From Pseudomonadota bacterium (GTDB taxonomy: Bacteria; Pseudomonadota; Gammaproteobacteria; Burkholderiales; Rhodocyclaceae), in NCBI GenBank assembly GCA_018262195.1, contig JAGTRS010000036.1, positions 1 through 52,753 of the forward strand: a DNA stretch of 52,753 nucleotides, written 5' to 3'. Made by a program: the position numbers and the translations under genes. Below are positions 19,358 through 28,546 of the stretch, piece after piece. Within the stretch, counting starts at the first letter, position 1. Every line of letters begins with the position of its first letter. Under the pieces are notes generated by a model. The model made no database searches. It was not told the origin of the DNA and saw only the letters and a program-made list of their open reading frames with translations.

Positions 19358-20149
19358 ATGGCGGATCAACCTGAAGTTTCCGAAAACGAAGACAATGCCG
19401 GCGAGTTGCGCGGCAAGCTGATTGGCCGTTTGGCCATGGCTGGCGTTCTGGTCGCGCTTTTGCTCGGTGTGCTGGCTTTTTTCGACTACCTGGCGAATCC
19501 GCCTGAGGAAGCCGAACAGCAGGTATTCACCCAGGCTGTTCCCGTGGCGCCCAAGAAAGAAGTCTCGCAGCCGGTGACGCCAGCCGAGAATTTGCCCGAA
19601 CCGCCAGTCCCGGAAAAAGCGGAACCCCCTGTCGAAGCGCCGCCTCCACCCCTGGTGGAAGCGCAACCGCAAGCCGTGGTCGAGGCCAAGCCTGAGCCCC
19701 GTGCTGGTGCCAAATTGCCTTCGGTCAATGCAAAGCCAGCGGCTTCGGCGCCGCCGGCACCTGCGCCGCAAGCCGTGCCTGAAGCAACGACAGCGCCATC
19801 GAATACGCTGGCCCCACAACGCGCTACTGCGCCAGTGGAGGCTGCGCCCGCCAGACCTACGTCGCGTATCGTTGAAGCAAAGCCGGCGCCGACACCCGCA
19901 CCGGCAGTCGTGGCGCCGAGTGCGCCGCGTCTGTTCTCCGGCTTCCTGTTGCAGGCTGGGGTGTTTTCAAGCATTCAGCGCGCCGAAGAACTACATGCCC
20001 GCCTGACCTTGAGCGGCGTTCAATCGACCCTTGAAACCCGAGTTCAGGTTGGTCCATTCCGGACCAGGCACGAAGCTGAAATGGCTCAGGCAAAGCTCAA
20101 GGAACTGGGCGTCGAAGCCATTCTCGTTCCGCCCAAAGGCAAAAACTAG
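19358..20149 (+). CDS. SPOR-domain membrane protein
   Basis: The 263-residue protein has a short cytosolic N-terminus, one transmembrane helix (about residues 23-45) and a long periplasmic Pro/Ala/Glu-rich linker (about 50-190). It ends with a SPOR domain (about 193-260) containing FLLQAGVFSSIQRAEEL and RVQVGPFRTRHEAEMA. SPOR domains bind denuded septal peptidoglycan, so a role at the division site (FtsN/DedD-like) is likely. It overlaps no neighbour and faces a convergent lipoprotein gene 4 bases away, with no obvious terminator between. Confidence 0.88.
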   Translation: MADQPEVSENEDNAGELRGKLIGRLAMAGVLVALLLGVLAFFDYLANPPEEAEQQVFTQAVPVAPKKEVSQPVTPAENLPEPPVPEKAEPPVEAPPPPLVEAQPQAVVEAKPEPRAGAKLPSVNAKPAASAPPAPAPQAVPEATTAPSNTLAPQRATAPVEAAPARPTSRIVEAKPAPTPAPAVVAPSAPRLFSGFLLQAGVFSSIQRAEELHARLTLSGVQSTLETRVQVGPFRTRHEAEMAQAKLKELGVEAILVPPKGKN

Positions 20150-20153
20150 CGAA

Positions 20154-20483
20154 TCAGGGCATGCCCGGCAGGCGGGGCAGGCCCAAGCCACGACGGACGT
20201 CGCGGTGTAGCTGCAGCGGCGGTGGCAAGGGCGCGCTATAGCTGCGCCTGTCTTCATAGCGTCGATCATCGTAATACCTGCCGCCACGGTTATCGTAGTG
20301 GCGGTGCCCGGATTCGTAATAGATATTTGCCCTCGGGTAGCCATAAGCCGGGTAGGTTTCCACATACGCCGGCGGAGCACGGTAATAACCCGCCGGATAG
20401 GCCGGAACCACCGTGCAGGCACCAAGACTGCCGAGCAGGGCAGTGGCGAGACTGAGGCGGATAAGGGTTTGCGAGAGCTTCAT
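20154..20483 (-). CDS. Small Tyr/Arg-rich lipoprotein
   Basis: The 109-residue product starts MKLSQTLIRLSLATALLGSL, with a lipobox LGAC whose Cys would be acylated. The mature part is rich in Tyr, Arg, Pro and Asp (YYRAPP, YDNRGGRYYDDRRYEDRR), with no known catalytic motif. Similar Tyr-rich short lipoproteins are common in proteobacteria without assigned function. Start ATG 20483 was chosen because it gives the signal peptide; the frame remains open upstream without lipoprotein features. Confidence 0.7.
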   Translation of the reverse strand: MKLSQTLIRLSLATALLGSLGACTVVPAYPAGYYRAPPAYVETYPAYGYPRANIYYESGHRHYDNRGGRYYDDRRYEDRRSYSAPLPPPLQLHRDVRRGLGLPRLPGMP

Positions 20484-20533
20484 GGGGAAAGTGCTTCCGG
20501 TGGTTACGTAAGCAAATAACGCGGACACGCCCT

Positions 20534-20557
20534 GCCCGGCATACGTGGATGCCGGGC
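20534..20557. repeat. 9-bp inverted repeat in a leader/intergenic region
   Basis: GCCCGGCAT (20534-20542) and ATGCCGGGC (20549-20557) are perfect arms around a 6-base loop, between the TPR gene (20612-20965) and the lipoprotein gene, both leftward. There is no T run, so it is not a standard intrinsic terminator. It may stabilise or separate the two transcripts. Confidence 0.5.
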
Positions 20558-20611
20558 TAGATTGTAACAATTCGTTAGAGGGCGGCCCTGCAAGGGCTTT
20601 CAGGATTTTCT

Positions 20612-20965
20612 TCATGTGTTTGGTTCGGTAGCCGGCGCTTGTCCGGCCAGCGCCTTGCGCGCCCGATTGGCGAAGACGGTCATTTCCTTGGCGGCCTGGA
20701 TGTCGCCGTTGGCTTCGGCGACGGCGATCCCTTGTTCGTAGGCAGTCAGGCAGCCGATATTGTCGCCGGCTTCGGCGCGTGCCTTGCCGAGTGCCTTCCA
20801 GGCGGCTGAGTATTTCTGGTCGCGGTCGACGGCTTCCTTGAAGCAGGCTGCCGCTTTTGCCGGGTCGCCGGCCTTCAGGTATTCGTTGCCGAGCGAGAAG
20901 CGGAGCAGGGCGCCGTCGCGCGGGCCGTTGAGCATTTTTTCCAGGGATTCGATACGTGGGTTCAT
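20612..20965 (-). CDS. TPR-repeat protein
   Basis: The 117-residue protein contains about two tetratricopeptide repeats: [26 protein letters not shown], then [29 protein letters not shown] (quoted in parts), roughly residues 20-82. These are followed by a helical tail with [16 protein letters not shown]. Such proteins act as interaction scaffolds. It has no signal peptide, so is probably cytosolic. It is divergent from ridA with a 53-base gap that must hold both promoters. Confidence 0.75.
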   Translation of the reverse strand: MNPRIESLEKMLNGPRDGALLRFSLGNEYLKAGDPAKAAACFKEAVDRDQKYSAAWKALGKARAEAGDNIGCLTAYEQGIAVAEANGDIQAAKEMTVFANRARKALAGQAPATEPNT

Positions 20966-21018
20966 GGGTTACCAAGGCTAAAATAGGGTTTTGCAATCCG
21001 GATACAGGAAGCTTACTC

Positions 21019-21399
21019 ATGGCCAAGACCATCATCGCCACCCCGAACGCCCCGGCCGCCATCGGCACCTATTCGCAAGCCGTGCGCGTCGGCGACACCG
21101 TTTACATGTCCGGGCAGATCGGGCTCGATCCTGCTTCCATGCAGATGGTAGACGGGATCGACGCGCAAATCGTTCGCGTTTTCGACAATCTGAAGGCTGT
21201 CGCCGAAGCCGCTGGCGGCTCGCTGGCTGATGTCGTCAAGCTCAACGTCTTCCTGACCGATCTGGCCAACTTCGCCAAGGTCAATGAAACGATGGCCAAG
21301 TATTTCAGCGAGCCCTTCCCGGCCCGCGCCGCCGTCGGCGTCAAGGAACTGCCGCGTGGCGCCTTGGTTGAGGCCGATGCCGTGATGTTCATCGGCTGA
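21019..21399 (+). CDS. ridA: 2-iminobutanoate/2-iminopropanoate deaminase RidA
   Basis: RidA hydrolyses reactive enamine/imine intermediates released by PLP enzymes. The 126-residue product begins [20 protein letters not shown] and has SGQIGLDP, the catalytic arginine R103 in PARAAVGV, and E118 in VEADAV, all expected for the active Rid clade. Start ATG 21019 is preceded by GGAAG; the frame is open upstream, but those residues are not RidA-like. recG starts 10 bases after its stop. Confidence 0.95.
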   Translation: MAKTIIATPNAPAAIGTYSQAVRVGDTVYMSGQIGLDPASMQMVDGIDAQIVRVFDNLKAVAEAAGGSLADVVKLNVFLTDLANFAKVNETMAKYFSEPFPARAAVGVKELPRGALVEADAVMFIG

Positions 21400-21409
21400 T
21401 CATCATCAG

Positions 21410-23461
21410 ATGACGACGAGCGGGGCTTCGGCCCCCGCTTCTCCGCCGATTCGCGCCTCCGAGGCGCTGCAGAAGAAGCTCGCCAAGATCGGCCTCCATA
21501 GCGAGGCCGATTTGCTGGTCCATCTGCCGCTGCGCTACGAGGACGAAACCCGGATCACGCCGGTCAATCGTGCCTTTGGTGGCGAGCCGGTGCAGATCGA
21601 GGTTGTTGTACAGAGTAACGAAATCCAGTTCCGGCCGCGCCGGCAGATGATTGTGCGGGCGGCCGACGACAGCGGCGAGATCACGCTGCGCTTTTTCAGT
21701 TTCTACCCGAACCAGCAGGCTGCCTTGAGCGAAGGCTCGCGCATCCGCGTTTTCGGCGAAGTCCGTGGCGGCTTCTTTGGTGCCGAGATGGTGCACCCGC
21801 GTTTTCGCAAGGTCGGTGACAACGAGCCGCTGCCAACCGAGATGACCCCGGTTTACCCGTCGACAGCCGGGCTGGCCAATTCAGCGCTGCAAAAGCTGAT
21901 CGGGAAGGCATTGGTAGTGGGCGATCTTTCGGAAACCTTGCCGGATGAACTGCGCCAGCGTTTGAAATTGCCGGGCCTGGCGCGCAGTCTGCGCTTCCTG
22001 CACACGCCGCCACCCGGCACCGATCTTGATACCTTGCATGCCCGCAATCATCCCGCCTGGCGGCGAGTGAAATTCGACGAGGTGCTGGCCCAGCAACTCT
22101 CCTTGCGCCGCGCCTATCTGGCCCGCCGTGAGCAGGGGGCGCCGGTGTTGGTGGCCCAGGATGATCTGGGCGCCCGTCTGCTCGACCAGCTGCCTTTTGG
22201 TTTGACCGGCGCCCAGTTGCGGGCGATGGCGGAAATTGCCGACGATCTGGCGCAGCCTTACCCAATGCAGCGTCTGCTGCAGGGCGACGTGGGTGCCGGC
22301 AAGACCATCGTTGCCGCGCTGGCGGCGTGTCAGGCGATTTCGGCCGGCTGGCAGGCGGCGTTCATGGCGCCGACCGAAATCCTCGCCGAACAGCATTACC
22401 TGAAATTGAAGGATTGGCTGGAGCCATTGGGTGTCAGGGTGGCCTGGCTGTCCGGCAGCCTGAAAACCAAGGCCAAGCGCGAGCAACTGGCCGCAACGGC
22501 GGCCGAGGCGCAACTGGTCGTCGGCACTCATGCGCTGATTCAGGATGGCGTCGACTTCGCCAAACTTGGCCTGGCCATTGTCGACGAGCAGCACCGCTTC
22601 GGGGTTGCACAACGGCTGGCCTTGCGCAAGAAAGGCAATAACCCGCACCAGTTGATGATGTCGGCGACGCCGATTCCCCGCACCCTGGCGATGAGCTATT
22701 ACGCCGATCTTGATGTGACCGTCCTCGACGAGTTGCCGCCGGGCCGGACGCCAATCAAGACACGGCTGATCGCTGACAACCGGCGTGAGGACGTCGTCGG
22801 GTTCGTCAAAAAGCATGTCGAGGAAGGCCGGCAGGCCTACTGGGTTTGCCCATTGATCGAGGAATCCGAGGCGCTGCAGTTGCAGACGGCGCAGGACACC
22901 TACGAACAGCTTTCGATCGATTTGCCGGAACTGACGGTCGGGCTGGTGCATGGCCGCCTCAAGGCTGATGAAAAGCAGGCGGTGATGGCTGCCTTTGCTG
23001 CCGGTGAGATCGATGTGCTGGTGGCAACAACGGTGATCGAAGTGGGCGTCGACGTGCCGAATGCCAGCCTGATGGTGATCGAACACGCCGAGCGTTTTGG
23101 TCTGTCGCAACTGCACCAGCTGCGCGGGCGGGTCGGGCGCGGCAAGTACGAATCGAGTTGCGTGCTGATCTATGCCGGGCCGCTTGGCGAAATCGCCCGG
23201 CAGCGGCTGAAGATCATTTTCGAGAATACCGACGGCTTCGAGATTGCCCGTCAGGATCTGCGGATTCGTGGCCCCGGCGAATTTGTCGGCGCCCGGCAGA
23301 GCGGGGTGCCGCTATTGCGCTATGCCGATCTGGAAATGGATGCCGATCTGGTCGAAATGGCCCGCGACGTGGCCGAGGAAATGCTGACCGAGCATCTCGA
23401 GTTGGCAGAACGGCACCTCAAGCGCTGGCTGGGCTCCAGGGAAGAACTGCTCAAGTCCTGA
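21410..23461 (+). CDS. recG: ATP-dependent DNA helicase RecG
   Basis: RecG remodels stalled replication forks and branched DNA. The 683-residue product has an N-terminal wedge/OB domain (about residues 55-150), Walker A GDVGAGKT (292-299), helicase box DEQH (392-395), and MMSATPIPRTLAMS. Its second RecA-like domain ends in QLRGRVGRG and a TRG-like region with FEIARQDLRIRGPGEFVG. The length is typical. It shares a transcript with ridA. Its 3' end overlaps the convergent LysR gene by 11 bases. Confidence 0.97.
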   Translation: MTTSGASAPASPPIRASEALQKKLAKIGLHSEADLLVHLPLRYEDETRITPVNRAFGGEPVQIEVVVQSNEIQFRPRRQMIVRAADDSGEITLRFFSFYPNQQAALSEGSRIRVFGEVRGGFFGAEMVHPRFRKVGDNEPLPTEMTPVYPSTAGLANSALQKLIGKALVVGDLSETLPDELRQRLKLPGLARSLRFLHTPPPGTDLDTLHARNHPAWRRVKFDEVLAQQLSLRRAYLARREQGAPVLVAQDDLGARLLDQLPFGLTGAQLRAMAEIADDLAQPYPMQRLLQGDVGAGKTIVAALAACQAISAGWQAAFMAPTEILAEQHYLKLKDWLEPLGVRVAWLSGSLKTKAKREQLAATAAEAQLVVGTHALIQDGVDFAKLGLAIVDEQHRFGVAQRLALRKKGNNPHQLMMSATPIPRTLAMSYYADLDVTVLDELPPGRTPIKTRLIADNRREDVVGFVKKHVEEGRQAYWVCPLIEESEALQLQTAQDTYEQLSIDLPELTVGLVHGRLKADEKQAVMAAFAAGEIDVLVATTVIEVGVDVPNASLMVIEHAERFGLSQLHQLRGRVGRGKYESSCVLIYAGPLGEIARQRLKIIFENTDGFEIARQDLRIRGPGEFVGARQSGVPLLRYADLEMDADLVEMARDVAEEMLTEHLELAERHLKRWLGSREELLKS

Positions 23462-24311
23462 CGCGATTGGCCGAGGCGGTGATGCCGTCGCACAGCGTTT
23501 TCAGGGCGGCCATCGGCGCCGCTTCGCGCAGGTGGATCATGCCGGTCGGCACCAGGCTGAACTCGTCAGGCACCGTTTCGATGACCAGATCAGCGGCGTG
23601 GCTGGACTGTTCGGCGACGCGTCGCGGCATCAGTGTCCAGCCGAGGCCGACGGCAACGCAGCCGAGAATGCCTTCCAGCGTGCCGAATTCCATGGCATCG
23701 GCCACAGCGTGGCCTTGGGCGCGCTGCCAGGCGATGGCGCGGGTGCGATAGGCGCAGCCTTCCCGGAAGAGGATCAGCGGCAGCATGACCGGGTCGGTTC
23801 CGGCGGCATGTACCTGCACCAGTTCTTCGACCACCAGTTCCTCGAATTGCAGGTCGGGATGGATGACCGGGCCGGCGACGAAGGCGCAGTCGAGCTTGTG
23901 GTCGAGCACCTTGCCCATCAGCGTGCTGGTGGTGTCGGTGAAGACGCGCAGTTCGAGCCCCGGGTGTTCGCTGCGCACTGCTTTCAGCGCACTCGGCAGG
24001 TGCAGGGCGGCAAAGGTTTCCATGGCGCCGATGCGCAACTCGCCGGCGCTTTCGCCAACCTGTCGCACGGCGCTGGCGGTCTGGCGTTCCAGCATCAGCA
24101 TTCGTCGCGCGTAGTCGAGCAGCACCCTGCCCGACGGTGCGAGCTCCAGCCCGCGGCCCTTGCGGATGAACAGTTCGGCGCCAAGCTCCTCCTCCAGACG
24201 CCGAATGCGGCCGGTGACGTTGGACTGCACGGTGTTCAACTTGCGCGAAGCAGCGAGGATGCCGCCTTCTTCGACGACGGCCTGAAAGGTGCGGAGGGCG
24301 ACGAGTTCCAT
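23451..24311 (-). CDS. LysR-family transcriptional regulator
   Basis: The 286-residue product has an N-terminal winged helix-turn-helix (residues 2-60; ALRTFQAVVEEGGILAASRK ... QSNVTGRIRRLEEELG) and a substrate-binding effector domain (about 88-285). It is divergent from a four-gene operon (24411-27953) and probably controls it. A 15-bp palindrome of LysR-box form lies between (24348-24362). The effector is unknown; the downstream enzymes suggest an unsaturated carbonyl compound. Confidence 0.9.
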   Translation of the reverse strand: MELVALRTFQAVVEEGGILAASRKLNTVQSNVTGRIRRLEEELGAELFIRKGRGLELAPSGRVLLDYARRMLMLERQTASAVRQVGESAGELRIGAMETFAALHLPSALKAVRSEHPGLELRVFTDTTSTLMGKVLDHKLDCAFVAGPVIHPDLQFEELVVEELVQVHAAGTDPVMLPLILFREGCAYRTRAIAWQRAQGHAVADAMEFGTLEGILGCVAVGLGWTLMPRRVAEQSSHAADLVIETVPDEFSLVPTGMIHLREAAPMAALKTLCDGITASANRVRT

Positions 24312-24347
24312 TGGTATCTCAAAAAACGAATGGTGCGTTCTAAATAA

Positions 24348-24362
24348 ATCACTTGTAGTGAT
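24348..24362. promoter_or_regulatory. Candidate LysR operator
   Basis: ATCACT-TGT-AGTGAT is a perfect interrupted palindrome in the 99-base divergent region. It contains the T-N11-A spacing of LysR-type sites and lies about 50 bases upstream of the MFS start and 37 bases from the regulator start, a typical autoregulatory position. Inferred from position and symmetry only. Confidence 0.5.
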
Positions 24363-24410
24363 ACTTTACTCTGTTTATTGTTCGCTTATCAATAACAAGG
24401 GGAACATCCC

Positions 24411-25613
24411 ATGAACTCACAGAGAGAACGCCTCAAGGTGCTTGGCGCCGGAATCTTCAGCCTGCTGCTGACCTTCGGTGTCGCCCGCTTTTCCTACACG
24501 CCGCTGCTACCGATCATGCAGCAACAGGCTGGTCTTGGGCTGGCCGAAGCAGGCTGGCTGGCGGCCCTCAACTACGCCGGCTACCTGTGCGGGGCGCTGG
24601 CTGCCTCGCTGATCAGCAATCTGGTGCTCAAGGATCGCCTGTACCGCATCGGTCTGGTCGTCGCCATCCTGAGCACGGTGATGATGGGCCTGACGAACGA
24701 CCCGATAGTCTGGATGGCATCGCGCTTCATCGCCGGTCTGAGCAGCGCCGCCGGCATGTTGCTCGGCACCGGGCTGATCCTCAACTGGCTGATTCGCCAT
24801 AACCATCGGCCGGAACTGGGCATCCACTTCGGCGGCATCGGCCTGGGGATTTCCGGTTGCGCCGTGGCGGTGTGGCTGATGACAGGCACGCTTGACTGGC
24901 GCGAACAGTGGTTTGCCTTCTCGGCGATTGCCTGCGTGCTGATCATTCCGGCGCTGGCCTGGCTGCCGGCACCCGATACCAGTCCGGTGACCAAGAGCGG
25001 CGCGACCATGCATGACAATCCGCCGAGCCCGCTCTTTCTCGGCATCTTCATGGCCGCGTATTTCTGCGCCGGTTTCGGCTACGTGATCAGCGCCACCTTC
25101 ATCGTCGCCATCGTCGACGGTCTGCCGGGGCTGGCCGGGCAGGGCGCGCTGGCCTTCCTGGCCATCGGTCTGGCCGCAACGCCGGCTGCCTTCAACTGGG
25201 ATCTGATTGCCCGTTACACCGGCGACATCAATGCCCTGATCCTCGCTGCGGTGCTGCAGATCGTCGGCATCATCCTGCCGGTGGCTGTCGGCGGATTGAT
25301 CCCCACCATCTTCGGGGCATTGCTCTTTGGCGGAACCTTCATCGGCATGGTCAGTCTGGTGTTGACCATGGCCGGGCGCTACTACCCGACGCGGCCGGCA
25401 AAGATGATGGGCAAGATGACGCTTTCCTATGGGGCAGCCCAGATCATCGGGCCGGCCATCGTTGGCTGGCTGGCCACCCGGCTGGGCAACTATTCGATAG
25501 GCTTGACCATCGCGGCCGGCGTGATGGTGGTGGGCGTCCTGCTCTTGTTTATACTGAAAATGGTGGAAAAGCAGGACGCTGAGGCCTCGCTTAAGCCCTC
25601 GCTGCAACGCTGA
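24411..25613 (+). CDS. MFS transporter, YbfB/YjiJ-like
   Basis: The 400-residue inner-membrane protein has about 12 hydrophobic segments. Its N-terminus [20 protein letters not shown] and the following [20 protein letters not shown] match the YbfB/YjiJ-type MFS family (DUF1228 region). Substrates of this group are mostly unknown. It is the first gene of an operon controlled by the divergent LysR gene; the reductase gene begins 13 bases after its stop. A GGGG-type ribosome-binding site precedes the ATG. Confidence 0.87.
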   Translation: MNSQRERLKVLGAGIFSLLLTFGVARFSYTPLLPIMQQQAGLGLAEAGWLAALNYAGYLCGALAASLISNLVLKDRLYRIGLVVAILSTVMMGLTNDPIVWMASRFIAGLSSAAGMLLGTGLILNWLIRHNHRPELGIHFGGIGLGISGCAVAVWLMTGTLDWREQWFAFSAIACVLIIPALAWLPAPDTSPVTKSGATMHDNPPSPLFLGIFMAAYFCAGFGYVISATFIVAIVDGLPGLAGQGALAFLAIGLAATPAAFNWDLIARYTGDINALILAAVLQIVGIILPVAVGGLIPTIFGALLFGGTFIGMVSLVLTMAGRYYPTRPAKMMGKMTLSYGAAQIIGPAIVGWLATRLGNYSIGLTIAAGVMVVGVLLLFILKMVEKQDAEASLKPSLQR

Positions 25614-25626
25614 ACAAGGAGAAGAA

Positions 25627-26610
25627 ATGTTCAAGGGAATTCTGATCGAGAAGGATGATGCCGGCTACCGTGCATCGGTGCAGGACATCGACGAAAGCCA
25701 GTTGCCGGAAGGCGACGTGACGGTCCGCGTGGCGATGTCGTCGCTCAATTACAAGGACGGGCTGGCGATTACCGGCAAAGGCCCGGTTGTCCGCAAATTC
25801 CCGATGGTGCCGGGCATCGACATCGCCGGCACGGTCGAAAGCAGCAATAACCCGGATTACAAGGCCGGCGACCGCGTCGTGCTCAATGGCTGGGGGGTTG
25901 GTGAAACGCACTGGGGCGGGCTGGCCCAGAAGGCGCGGCTGAAGGGCGACTGGCTGGTCCCGTTGCCGGCCGCTTTCACCGAGCAGCAGGCCGTCGCCAT
26001 CGGCACCGCCGGCTACACTGCCATGCTCTGCGTGATGGCTTTGGAGCGTCAGGGCGTCAAGCCGGCGGATGGCGAGATCGTCGTCACCGGCGCGGCCGGC
26101 GGGGTGGGCAGCGTGGCCATCGCGGTGCTGAGCAAGCTCGGCTACACGGTTGTTGCCGTCAGCGGCCGGCCGGAAGAAACGGCTTACCTGAAGCAGCTCG
26201 GCGCGGTCGAAGTGCTCGACCGGGCGGCCTTCTCCAGCCCCGGCAAGCCGCTGGGCAAGGAACGCTGGGCGGGGGCGGTCGATGTCGTTGGCTCGCACAC
26301 GCTGGCTAACATCTGCGCCACCACCAGGTATCGCGGCGTGGTGACTGCCTGCGGTCTGGCTGGCGGCATGGATTTTCCATCGTCGGTGGCGCCGTTCATC
26401 CTGCGCGGCGTGACGCTGGTCGGCATCGACAGCGTGATGTGTCCGCGTCCGGAGCGTCTGGTCGCCTGGCAGCGTCTGGCCTCTGATCTGGATATCGCCA
26501 AGCTCGGCTTGATCACCCATGAAGTCTCGCTGGCCGAAGCCATTCCGACTGCAGCGCAGTTGATGGACGGCAAGGTCCGCGGCCGTGTGGTCGTCGACGT
26601 CAATCGTTAA
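25627..26610 (+). CDS. MDR-family NADPH oxidoreductase, AcuI/YhdH-like
   Basis: The 327-residue product is a zinc-free medium-chain reductase. [20 protein letters not shown] and PGIDIAGTV are typical of YhdH/AcuI acryloyl-CoA reductases, and GAAGGVGS (155-162) is the NADPH-binding loop. The reaction would be NADPH-dependent reduction of an alpha,beta-unsaturated carbonyl or acyl-CoA. It lies between the MFS gene and a tautomerase in one operon, so a small-molecule substrate taken up or expelled by the transporter is plausible. The exact substrate is not shown. Confidence 0.88.
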   Translation: MFKGILIEKDDAGYRASVQDIDESQLPEGDVTVRVAMSSLNYKDGLAITGKGPVVRKFPMVPGIDIAGTVESSNNPDYKAGDRVVLNGWGVGETHWGGLAQKARLKGDWLVPLPAAFTEQQAVAIGTAGYTAMLCVMALERQGVKPADGEIVVTGAAGGVGSVAIAVLSKLGYTVVAVSGRPEETAYLKQLGAVEVLDRAAFSSPGKPLGKERWAGAVDVVGSHTLANICATTRYRGVVTACGLAGGMDFPSSVAPFILRGVTLVGIDSVMCPRPERLVAWQRLASDLDIAKLGLITHEVSLAEAIPTAAQLMDGKVRGRVVVDVNR

Positions 26611-26622
26611 AGGAAGCGGCTG

Positions 26623-26826
26623 ATGCCCTACGTCAACATCAAGATCACCCGCGAAGGGGCGACGGCCGAGCAGAAGGCCCGGCTGATCGCCGGTGCGACG
26701 CAGCTGCTGGTCGATGTGCTGGGCAAGAACCCGAAAACGACCATCGTCGTCATCGATGAAGTCGATACCGACAACTGGGGCGTGGCCGGCGAGTCGATCA
26801 CCGTCCGGCGAGCGCGGGGCGAGTGA
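26623..26826 (+). CDS. 4-oxalocrotonate tautomerase-like protein
   Basis: The 67-residue product starts MPYVNIKITREG. After Met removal Pro1 would be the catalytic base of the tautomerase superfamily, and the C-terminal NWGVAGESITVRR matches the family. Relative to classical 4-OT there is one extra residue before the helix, and the Arg11 position is occupied by Ala. Substrate binding may therefore differ, perhaps using Arg9. It overlaps no gene and lies 12 bases after the AcuI-like gene. Confidence 0.85.
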   Translation: MPYVNIKITREGATAEQKARLIAGATQLLVDVLGKNPKTTIVVIDEVDTDNWGVAGESITVRRARGE

Positions 26827-26870
26827 GACTGTCCCTTCGATATTTTTGAACTGCTTCAAGCATTGAAACC

Positions 26871-27953
26871 ATGAGCCACCTGTTCGAGCCCCTGAAACTC
26901 CGCGACATCACCCTCAAGAACCGCATCGGCATCCCGCCGATGTGCCAGTACTCGGCGCAGGATGGCATGGCTGGCGACTGGCATTTCGTCCATTACAGCA
27001 GCCGCGCCATCGGTGGCGCCGGGCTGATGATTCTCGAAGCGACGGCGGTGACGCCGGCCGGCCGGATCAGCCCGGGCGACCTCGGCCTGTGGAACGATGA
27101 GCAGATCGAACCGCTGGCCAAAATCGCCCGCTTTGCCCGGGAGCAGGGCTGCGTACCGGCCATCCAGCTTGCCAACGCCGGGCGCAAGGCCAGTGTAGGT
27201 CTGGGCTGGGGCGAGCAGCGAACCCTGCGGGCAGATGAAGGCGGCTGGACGCCGGTCGCGCCCTCGGCCGTTGCATTCGGCGATGGCTATGCGGTGCCGC
27301 AGGCGCTCGAACTGGCCGAGATTCAGGCCATCGTGGCGCAGTTTGAGGCATCGGCGAAACGCGCTCTGGTAGCGGGTTTTCAGGCCATCGAAATCCACGC
27401 GGCGCATGGCTACCTGCTGCATCAATTCCTGTCGCCGCTGTCAAACCAACGCACCGACGCCTACGGCGGCAGTTTCGAGAACCGCACCCGGCTGCTGCGC
27501 GAGGTCGTATCGGCCGTGCGTGTCGTGTGGCCGGAAAGCCTGCCGCTGCTGATCCGCCTGTCGGCGACTGATTGGGTCGAAGGTGGCTGGTCAGCCGACG
27601 AAACGGTCGAGCTATGCCGCAGCCTGAAAGCACTGGGCGTCGACCTGGCCGACATCTCGACGGCCGGCCTGGTGCCCTGGGCAAAAATCCCGGTTGGCCC
27701 CGGCTTCCAGACAGAGTTCGCGGCGCGTGTCCGCAATGAGGCCGGCTTGCCGTCAGCGGCGGTCGGCCTGATCACTTCGGCGGCGCAAGCCGATCACATC
27801 CTGCGTACCGGACAGGCCGACATGGTCCTGATCGGCCGCGAAATCCTGCGCAACCCCTATTGGCCGCAACAGGCCGCCCAGGAACTGCGGCAAACCGGAG
27901 TCTGGCCAAACCAGTATCTGCGCGCGGCGCCGTCTGGATCGATTGGGCGCTGA
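26871..27953 (+). CDS. Old-yellow-enzyme family ene-reductase, YqjM-type
   Basis: The 360-residue product is an FMN TIM-barrel oxidoreductase. PPMCQYSA carries the Cys25 and Tyr27 pair diagnostic of the thermophilic-like YqjM/NamA class. HAAHGYLLHQFLSPLSNQR provides the catalytic His pair region and phosphate-binding loops. These enzymes reduce C=C bonds conjugated to carbonyl or nitro groups with NADPH. It is the last gene of the LysR-linked operon; with the AcuI-like reductase it gives two different ene-reduction activities. Confidence 0.9.
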   Translation: MSHLFEPLKLRDITLKNRIGIPPMCQYSAQDGMAGDWHFVHYSSRAIGGAGLMILEATAVTPAGRISPGDLGLWNDEQIEPLAKIARFAREQGCVPAIQLANAGRKASVGLGWGEQRTLRADEGGWTPVAPSAVAFGDGYAVPQALELAEIQAIVAQFEASAKRALVAGFQAIEIHAAHGYLLHQFLSPLSNQRTDAYGGSFENRTRLLREVVSAVRVVWPESLPLLIRLSATDWVEGGWSADETVELCRSLKALGVDLADISTAGLVPWAKIPVGPGFQTEFAARVRNEAGLPSAAVGLITSAAQADHILRTGQADMVLIGREILRNPYWPQQAAQELRQTGVWPNQYLRAAPSGSIGR

Positions 27954-28063
27954 GTTGAGATTTTGTTGATTGGAAGTGCCCGGCGATGTTTGCTGGGCCC
28001 TCTTCGGTTAATGCTGGCAGGTAGCGAAATGTCGGCTTCTTGCTCTCAGCGAATATCCTGAAG

Positions 28064-28534
28064 CTATTTCACCGTACTTTGATTTCTCACCAATACGGGT
28101 TTGGTTGCGAGAACCAAAAAAACCGCGTCACCTACTTCAATGTCACCATCAGACTGAATTAGAGTCATTAAACCCGTCACGTCAGATTTGACAATGTACT
28201 CGAAGGCTTCTTGCTGCGTTGCACTTGCCTCAATAGCTGCGCCAGCAATACCACCTACAACCACGCCGGCTACAGCGCCTACGATATTCCCTCTTGTGCC
28301 TCGTCCCAACCCTGAGCCAGCCACTCCTCCAACCACTGCTCCAGAAGTCCCACCAACACTACTAGTTCCGGATACCGTTACGGAGCGCTTTGAAACGACA
28401 ACGGCCTCAATTGTTCTCGCAGACATATTCAGCGAACTCGCGGAGTACTGCCTATTGGATGCGTTTGGTGCTGCACAACCAGCAAGAATTGCCACTACAA
28501 GCAAGGTGGGCAGTAAGGTGAAAAGCCGGTGCAT
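28064..28534 (-). CDS. Glycine-zipper lipoprotein
   Basis: The 156-residue product has a signal peptide with lipobox LAGC (Cys20). A glycine-rich double-helix segment (about residues 61-102) shows repeated GG and GxxxG spacing typical of glycine-zipper/SlyB-like membrane-associated domains. A C-terminal beta-like region contains GDIEVGDAVFLVL. Base composition is clearly AT-richer than in flanking genes. It starts 12 bases after the upstream lipoprotein gene (28547-29101), so the two form an operon. Function unknown; an envelope role is inferred. Confidence 0.75.
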   Translation of the reverse strand: MHRLFTLLPTLLVVAILAGCAAPNASNRQYSASSLNMSARTIEAVVVSKRSVTVSGTSSVGGTSGAVVGGVAGSGLGRGTRGNIVGAVAGVVVGGIAGAAIEASATQQEAFEYIVKSDVTGLMTLIQSDGDIEVGDAVFLVLATKPVLVRNQSTVK

Positions 28535-28546
28535 AAGAAAAATGTC

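Noticed and set aside
20154..21068. One 304-codon minus frame spanning the lipoprotein and the TPR gene region
   Set aside because: The lipoprotein signal peptide at 20483 and the well-formed TPR gene in another frame show that only the 3' part is a gene.
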